Assembly (NCBI GenBank): GCA_021162285.1 | Contig: JAGGYZ010000242.1 | Span: 1-5,838, forward strand | DNA from: Candidatus Fermentibacteraceae bacterium | Lineage (GTDB): Bacteria; Fermentibacterota; Fermentibacteria; Fermentibacterales; JCC-6 | Direction of reading: 5' to 3' | Length of the DNA stretch: 5,838 nt | Shown here: piece after piece, positions 5,753 through 5,838 of the stretch | How the letters are laid out: each line of letters starts with the position of its first letter | Position numbering within the stretch: position 1 is the stretch's first letter | The notes under the pieces: model-generated | The model's input: the letters and a program-made list of their open reading frames with translations, nothing else | Databases searched by the model: none | What the model was told of the DNA's origin: nothing | Program-made: the position numbers and the translations under genes

Positions 5753-5755
5753 GTT

Positions 5756-5838
5756 TTGAAAATAGTTGTTGTTTCAGATACACATATCCCGGCAAGGCTT
5801 TCAGCTCTGCCGGGATTAGTGTATGAGGTATGTGCCGA
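5756..5838 (+). CDS. YfcE/MJ0936-type metallophosphoesterase, N-terminal part (runs off right edge)
   Basis: The first 27 codons of a cytoplasmic calcineurin-like phosphodiesterase, cut by the window edge. The N-terminus MKIVVVSDTHIPARLSALPG has the first metal-binding motif D-x-H (D8, H10) on a hydrophobic beta strand, as in the YfcE/MJ0936 group. The GD and GNHD motifs would lie outside. TTG 5756 is chosen because it gives the family-typical start at MKI, and an in-frame TAG lies just upstream (5750-5752) with only GTT between. No good ribosome-binding site is visible, so translation probably depends on ribosomes finishing the small basic-protein ORF. Substrate is unknown; family members hydrolyse phosphodiesters in vitro. 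Confidence 0.8.
   Translation, partial: MKIVVVSDTHIPARLSALPGLVYEVCA
5786..5816. repeat. 9-bp inverted repeat inside the start of the phosphoesterase gene
   Basis: ATCCCGGCA (5786-5794) and TGCCGGGAT (5808-5816) are perfect complements around a 13-base loop and would form a GC-rich mRNA hairpin about 30 bases after the TTG start. No T-run follows, so it does not look like a simple terminator. It may be coincidental coding sequence or a translational or attenuation element. Confidence 0.5.

Noticed and set aside
1..5838. CRISPR array, insertion sequence, prophage or defence system
   Set aside because: No regular repeat-spacer array, transposase, terminal inverted repeats or defence-type gene motif is visible.

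Overview
The window is densely coded bacterial chromosome of roughly balanced base composition. Gene content suggests the FCB superphylum (Bacteroidetes/Chlorobi relatives or a candidate phylum such as Fermentibacteria, Cloacimonetes or WOR-3). The evidence is a gingipain-type C25 protease with a Por/type IX-like C-terminal sorting domain, and a tiny basic AURKAIP1/COX24-like protein behind an HU gene. The phylum assignment is inference and low confidence.

Layout: (1) The 5' end of a minus-strand class I/II PLP aminotransferase runs off the left edge. (2) A short divergent control region carries overlapping, oppositely oriented -10 boxes. (3) A tight four-gene plus-strand operon follows: nitrilase-superfamily amidase, AI-2E/PerM-family membrane protein (4-bp overlap), C25 cysteine protease (1-bp gap) and PPC/DUF296 protein (28-bp gap). 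(4) A tRNA-Ala(GGC) gene has a candidate promoter that starts just behind the last stop codon, and is followed by a strong 13-bp hairpin terminator. (5) A second plus-strand cluster holds an HU-family DNA-binding protein, a 31-residue arginine/lysine-rich protein that abuts it with no spacer, and the first 27 codons of a YfcE-type metallophosphoesterase running off the right edge.

How the genes may work together: the divergent aminotransferase and amidase resemble the two halves of a glutamine transaminase/omega-amidase route, in which the amidase hydrolyses the alpha-keto amide made by transamination. This is inference from family and position. The protease would be exported and possibly anchored by its C-terminal domain, but no secretion-machinery genes are in view. 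The tRNA, HU and basic-protein cluster looks like a growth-related, information-processing block. No CRISPR array, insertion sequence, phage gene or defence system is visible. No stretch longer than 300 bases lacks a gene; the longest gap, between the tRNA and HU genes, is accounted for by the terminator and HU promoter/leader entries.
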